A stretch of 64,000 bases of DNA from Gerris lacustris (Eukaryota; Arthropoda; Insecta; Hemiptera; Gerridae): positions 44,653,574 to 44,717,573 of the forward strand of contig OX578278.1 in assembly GCA_951217055.1 (NCBI GenBank). Direction: 5' to 3'. The notes below the pieces were generated by a model. It ran no database searches. It saw only the letters and a list, made by a program, of their open reading frames with translations, and had not been told where the DNA came from. Position numbers and translations under genes: made by a program. Position 1 is the stretch's first letter. The number at the start of each line of letters is the position of its first letter. Positions 60,295-64,000 of the stretch are shown piece after piece.

Positions 60295-60935
60295 ATAATT
60301 TCAAGATAAAAAGAACTTTTTATATACTACGTTTTTAAATTTTCTGTTGAATCGTATGTAATGTTGATAATATAATTGTTATTGTTATAATATATAATGT
60401 TTGTGAAAAAAAAAAATAGTTCCGAATTTATTTACTTCATATAAATGACAACCATCCAGAGAGCTGATCTTAAACCTATAAAAGGACAAATCTTTGTACA
60501 ACGGATCTCTCCAACACCAAATCTAAAGCATGTCATCGATATATTTGAAATAATATAAATAATATAATCGATAAATAATATAATCGATATTTCCTGTTTT
60601 GCTGTCATTCAATGTTTATCTATCACAAATTTGAGACCCGTCAAAATAAAGATTGCGTAAATATTGGATATGGCAAAACAAATAAAATAACTTGCGGATT
60701 TTTTCCGAACTAACTTTCCGCACAGCAAAATTTGCTGAAAACTAATTAAATTCTGCTGAAAGATGGTTAAAAGTATTAAAATAATGCATTGTCATCGTGT
60801 TCTGAGCTATGCTAAAAGTTTCAAATGTCTAGCTATTCAGGAAGTTAGTTAGAAATCGATTGCCAGATTTGTACCGGACAAACAAACAAACAAACAAACA
60901 TACAAACAAACAAACAAACAAACAAGAATGCAAGC
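60295..60935 (+). repeat. Dispersed repeat family G, copy 2
   Basis: About 640 bases match 11668-12260. It has a 30-base duplication near 60540-60590 (ATAATATAATCGAT-like units) and a longer (CAAA)n tail at 60881-60925, so the tail has expanded relative to copy 1. Confidence 0.75.
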
Positions 60936-61182
60936 TAATAAAAACGTAGTAAAAAAGTAAGCAATCACCTGTTATAAACTTTTAATCATGTTTGATAATT
61001 AATGTTTTGGGATTTTTTTATTAGAGTTTGATGGATCTACTTAGTTTTATATTAATCATGAAAATTATTAATGCTGAGTATATTTTCCATAAGTTTATAA
61101 GAATATTTTATAAAAGTCAATCATAGTTAGAAAACATTTGTTCTTGACAAAAAATGTTTTATGATTTTAATATAAGATTACT

Positions 61183-61345
61183 GTTTAAATCAATTCATAA
61201 TTATTATTAAAAACGGGAGATAGACAGAGAAAAATAGACTCCAGCGCCGGGACCCGGCGCGGCGCTATCTCCTGTTGTTAATAATAATTATAATTTGATT
61301 TAAATTAAAATTTAAACTTTCCGTAGAATGAATACTAAATACTAC
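61183..61345. mobile_element. Hairpin MITE, second copy
   Basis: Arms 61183-61222 and 61265-61304 are inverted with few differences and match the arms of the insert in BEL/Pao. The centre differs: here it is GC-rich (AGCGCCGGGACCCGGCGC). On the right, CCGTAGAATGAATACTAAAT continues the similarity to the outer part of the other copy. Confidence 0.75.
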
Positions 61346-61669
61346 CAAAAACTTAAAAATGGATTACTGTTTTATTAATAAGATTACATAATTAACAGTT
61401 TATGTTTTTAATTTTTAAGTTACTTGGAAGTCAAATCTGCCCTGTCATATTAATGATTAAAAATGTAATTTGTTAATTTTATTATTATAAAGTATAAATT
61501 TTTTTTTTTTTTTGTATGTTCTAGGTTAGTTTCATATTATCCATAAAACCATTAATACAGGCAAGGTTAGTGGCTTACTTTACTACTAGACGTGTGTTAA
61601 GATTAATTTAACTTTTGTTAAACCGTACTCCAATTATTTAAGCTAGACCCCCCCCCCCCCCCCCACCCC
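61346..61669. other. AT-rich DNA ending in a C tract
   Basis: AT-rich with a T run at 61500-61513. A tract of 17 or more C lies at 61648-61664, where the left terminal repeat of the family E copy should be. Confidence 0.55.
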
Positions 61670-61840
61670 CAAGGACCCTTATATTTTCCTGCGTGTGTCT
61701 GTCCGTCCGTCTGTCGCCTGCTCTCACGGCTACACCTTTCGTCCGATTACTTTGAAATTTGGCATATATGTGTATATTACCTACCCACACATTTTAAAAA
61801 TATAGCGACTTAAAAAAATTATTTTTCAAAAAAATTAAGG

Positions 61841-62720
61841 TAAATAAACTTAAGGGTTAATTTTTTTTTTTTTGGAAACCGTGTGGGGTATCATATGAAA
61901 GGGTACGTTGAGCTGATTACAAAAATATATAAGTTTTGGTTGGACACTTTTTACATAAGCGAGATATCGCTTATGTAAAGTGCAAAAAATCTGAAAAAAT
62001 TCCTGAACATTCTTTGACCAAAAATAAAGATATCTCTTTTTGGGAATTTCGAAAAAAAAAATTATATTAACAAAATACGTTTTTTTATAACTAAGCTCTT
62101 TTTGATGTATTTATTTGTTTATAGACCTGTTCACTGACAAAATATACTTTATCTACGATTGATACGAAATATAAACATTATATCTCTGTTTAGATGCGTA
62201 GAAAGTGATTCTTTACGTACTTGTATTCATTGCCCATGCGCGTCCCATAGTTCTGATGAATTCCTCTTCTTTACCACACTAGTGCGGTAAAGAAGAGGAA
62301 TTCATCAGAACTATGGGACGCGCATGGGCAATGAATACAAGTACGTAAAGAATCACTTTCTACGCATCTAAACAGAGATATAATGTTTATATTTCGTATC
62401 AATCGTAGATAAAGTATATTTTGTCAGTGAACAGGTCTATAAACAAATAAATACATCAAAAAGAGCTTAGTTATAAAAAAACGTATTTTGTTAATATAAT
62501 TTTTTTTTTCGAAATTCCCAAAAAGAGATATCTTTATTTTTGGTCAAAGAATGTTCAGGAATTTTTTCAGATTTTTTGCACTTTACATAAGCGATATCTC
62601 GCTTATGTAAAAAGTGTCCAACCAAAACTTATATATTTTTGTAATCAGCTCAACGTACCCTTTCATATGATACCCCACACGGTTTCCAAAAAAAAAAAAA
62701 TTAACCCTTAAGTTTATTTA
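61841..62720. repeat. 880-bp near-perfect palindrome
   Basis: The arms 61841-62280 and 62281-62720 are both exactly 440 bases and meet without a spacer at ACT|AGT. Line-by-line comparison shows one mismatch (CCACACT against AGTGCGG next to the centre) and no gaps. The arm contains both family E sequence (about 61841-62153) and family J sequence (62154-62280), so the inverted duplication copied across the boundary between two elements. Confidence 0.95.
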
Positions 62721-62758
62721 CAAAATGCTACTTTCCGAACTCGACGCGTAATGTACTA
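62154..62758. mobile_element. Family J insert inside family E
   Basis: Family E is split at TTATC (62149-62153), and TTATC recurs at 62759-62763 where family E resumes, which suggests a 5-base target duplication. The left part (TACGATTGATACG to the centre) and the right edge (CAAAATGCTACTTTCCGAAC ... GTAATGTACT) both match the copy at 30925-31420. The interior between them is replaced by the mirrored arm of the palindrome. Confidence 0.65.
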
Positions 62759-62888
62759 TTATCAGATGTTTGTTTATGTGTTTCGAGAATATCAGACCCA
62801 TAGGATAGTTCAAAGTAAGCTTTTTAGCATTTTAAAAAGCACCATCAATAGGTACTACTTAAATAATACTGTTTTGCCTACGGACCCT

Positions 62889-63426
62889 CGCTGTGTGCTG
62901 ACCAGCACACACTTGACCTGTTTATTGGTTATATGTTATATCAATTAAGCATTTACTACTTTTGAATAAAATAATTTTATATTATTCTTTTTATAACTTT
63001 ATAAATATTATTTTCGCATATATAATATTTTCATAACTAAATATTATGATATATTTTTAAGGGGAGTTTTGATATGTTGAGAATATTGATTTAAAATATG
63101 CAAAACAATTAGCATTATCAACATCAATTTAACGTCATAAATAATTTTGTTTTAAAGATAAAATATAAAATTATTTATTTAAAATGAGGAGGTAGAGAAT
63201 AATACCACACGAGTCTCATTTGGTCGCACATACTAGTTAGTCCAGCTTTGATTCAACTGACTCGACTGGTACCAGAAGTGAAAGGATATTGCTACTGCCA
63301 CGTTCCTCTCTAAAGCCTGGTTCCTCCCCTCCTACTGCCAAACCAACCTCCTACTCCCAGAATTCCAAATTCTCCCGGCTTACACTTTTACTTTTTATGA
63401 TAACTCATAAAGTTATACCATCATGT
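62889..63426. other. Flank with a conserved small hairpin
   Basis: GTGTGCTGACCAGCACAC (about 62893-62910) is a hairpin present at the same place beside family E copy 1. The rest to 63426 becomes GC-richer after 63190. No gene recognised. Confidence 0.5.
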
Positions 63427-63498
63427 GGTCTGATGGTCTAGGGGTATGATTCTCGCTTAGGGTGCGAGAGGTCCCGGGTTCAAATCCCGGTCAGACCC
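63427..63498 (+). tRNA. tRNA-Pro (AGG), copy 1
   Basis: A complete 72-base cloverleaf. Acceptor GGTCTGA pairs fully with TCAGACC. The D-arm contains TGGTCTAGGGGTATGAT (box A). The anticodon stem CTCGC/GCGAG encloses TTAGGGT, giving anticodon AGG, which reads proline codons CCN (mainly CCU after A34 is converted to inosine). The T-arm CCGGGTTCAAATCCCGG carries box B. No intron. A TTTT stretch at 63503-63506 could serve as the RNA polymerase III terminator. Boxes A and B show that it is transcribed from an internal promoter. It is followed 72 bases later by an identical gene. Confidence 0.95.
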
Positions 63499-63570
63499 GA
63501 ATGTTTTGACTTTTCTCAGTATCACCACAGAAGTATTGATAAGATAACAGCATATACTGTTTGACTAACT

Positions 63571-63642
63571 GGTCTGATGGTCTAGGGGTATGATTCTCGC
63601 TTAGGGTGCGAGAGGTCCCGGGTTCAAATCCCGGTCAGACCC
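63571..63642 (+). tRNA. tRNA-Pro (AGG), copy 2
   Basis: Identical to copy 1 over all 72 bases, including the AGG anticodon. The downstream sequence to 63695 is also similar to that after copy 1, with a TTTT terminator at 63647-63650. The gene spacing is exactly 144 bases, so the pair arose by tandem duplication of a block of at least 125 bases. The flanks have diverged at several positions while the gene has not, which suggests that both copies are under selection or are homogenised. Confidence 0.95.
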
Positions 63643-63695
63643 GGATGTTTTGACTATTCTCAGTATCGCCGTAGAAGCATTGTTAAGATAATAGC

Positions 63696-64000
63696 TAGGC
63701 CACACACGAATGGATTTTTATGACGGACCATGGACTTTTCCAATAGCCTTTGGGCCGCAGACCCGGTATGTGCGTTAGTGGAGAAACAAACGACGAGGAC
63801 CTTGTCGGCGGACATGAGATCCGCGGATCCCGTCTGCCGTGTCAACACACACGGACAGACCAAAGTTTATTATTTGTCTGCGGATTTTGTTCCTCATCAT
63901 TTCTCCCTCAAATGTCGTTTGACTCAATTTATTTTATTTTTCGCTTACCTAAATTAAATTATTTTTTAAATTTTATTTTTTCAATTACATTCTTTTATTT
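63696..64000. other. No gene recognised
   Basis: A GC-richer part to about 63860 contains GGCCACACACG and GTGTCAACACACACGG, possibly parts of a short element, but I cannot define ends. Open frames on both strands show no domain. Confidence 0.45.

Larger units (their letters stand above)
61670..62888. mobile_element. Family E element, copy 2, interrupted
   Basis: Matches copy 1 (48176-48865) from AAGGACC onward. The left terminal repeat is replaced by a C tract. The element is split by an insert at 62154-62758, and resumes at GATGTTTGTTTATGTGTTTC. Its right end, GTTTTGCCTACGGACCCT, is the exact inverse of the left end of copy 1. Confidence 0.75.

Overview
This 64-kb window looks like nuclear DNA of an arthropod, probably an insect. 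It is strongly AT-rich, has many long (AT)n tracts, carries two eukaryotic tRNA-Pro genes with internal promoters, and is packed with animal-type transposable elements (BEL/Pao, Ty3/gypsy, non-LTR, Penelope-like, Helitron, hAT, PIF/Harbinger). The species assignment is inference only. I recognise no host protein-coding gene. Most open frames are chance frames in AT-rich DNA or translated microsatellites, so the window is probably intergenic or a long intron.

Layout. 0-6 kb: compound microsatellites, a 1.67-kb stretch bounded by 31-bp inverted repeats, a Penelope-like 3' fragment with a hammerhead-like core, and fragments of dispersed families A and B. 7-10 kb: a 3.2-kb foldback element whose inverted ends each carry a 5S rRNA-derived segment. 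One arm contains a nested element with perfect 18-bp inverted ends, and its centre contains a hAT MITE with an exact 8-bp target duplication. 11.6-14.5 kb: family G, a tandem array of about 290-bp units, and family A. 15.8-16.3 kb: a small hairpin and a reverse-transcriptase fragment. 20.7-21.7 kb: a MITE with an 8-bp target duplication (family F) and a direct repeat. 24.7 kb: a PIF/Harbinger MITE. 26-29.3 kb: a 165-bp inverted repeat and a decayed, internally deleted Ty3/gypsy element with both LTRs. 29.6-38.4 kb: mostly low-repeat DNA with three GC-richer unique blocks and scattered repeat copies. 39-41.4 kb: families A, L and B and a Helitron 3' end. 41.7-45 kb: a truncated BEL/Pao gag-pol, broken by a hairpin MITE. 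47-55 kb: families F, E, L and B again and a 94-bp inverted repeat. 56-64 kb: a hAT MITE, an endonuclease fragment beside a Helitron-like end, family G again, a second hairpin MITE, an almost perfect 880-bp palindrome, and the tandem tRNA-Pro pair.

The genes do not form a pathway. The story is the nesting history of transposons. The most unusual items are the 880-bp palindrome (arms differ at one base pair) that copies across an element boundary, the 5S-derived ends of the foldback element, and the hairpin MITE whose insertion accounts for the frame break in the BEL/Pao polyprotein. Short host exons cannot be excluded from sequence alone.
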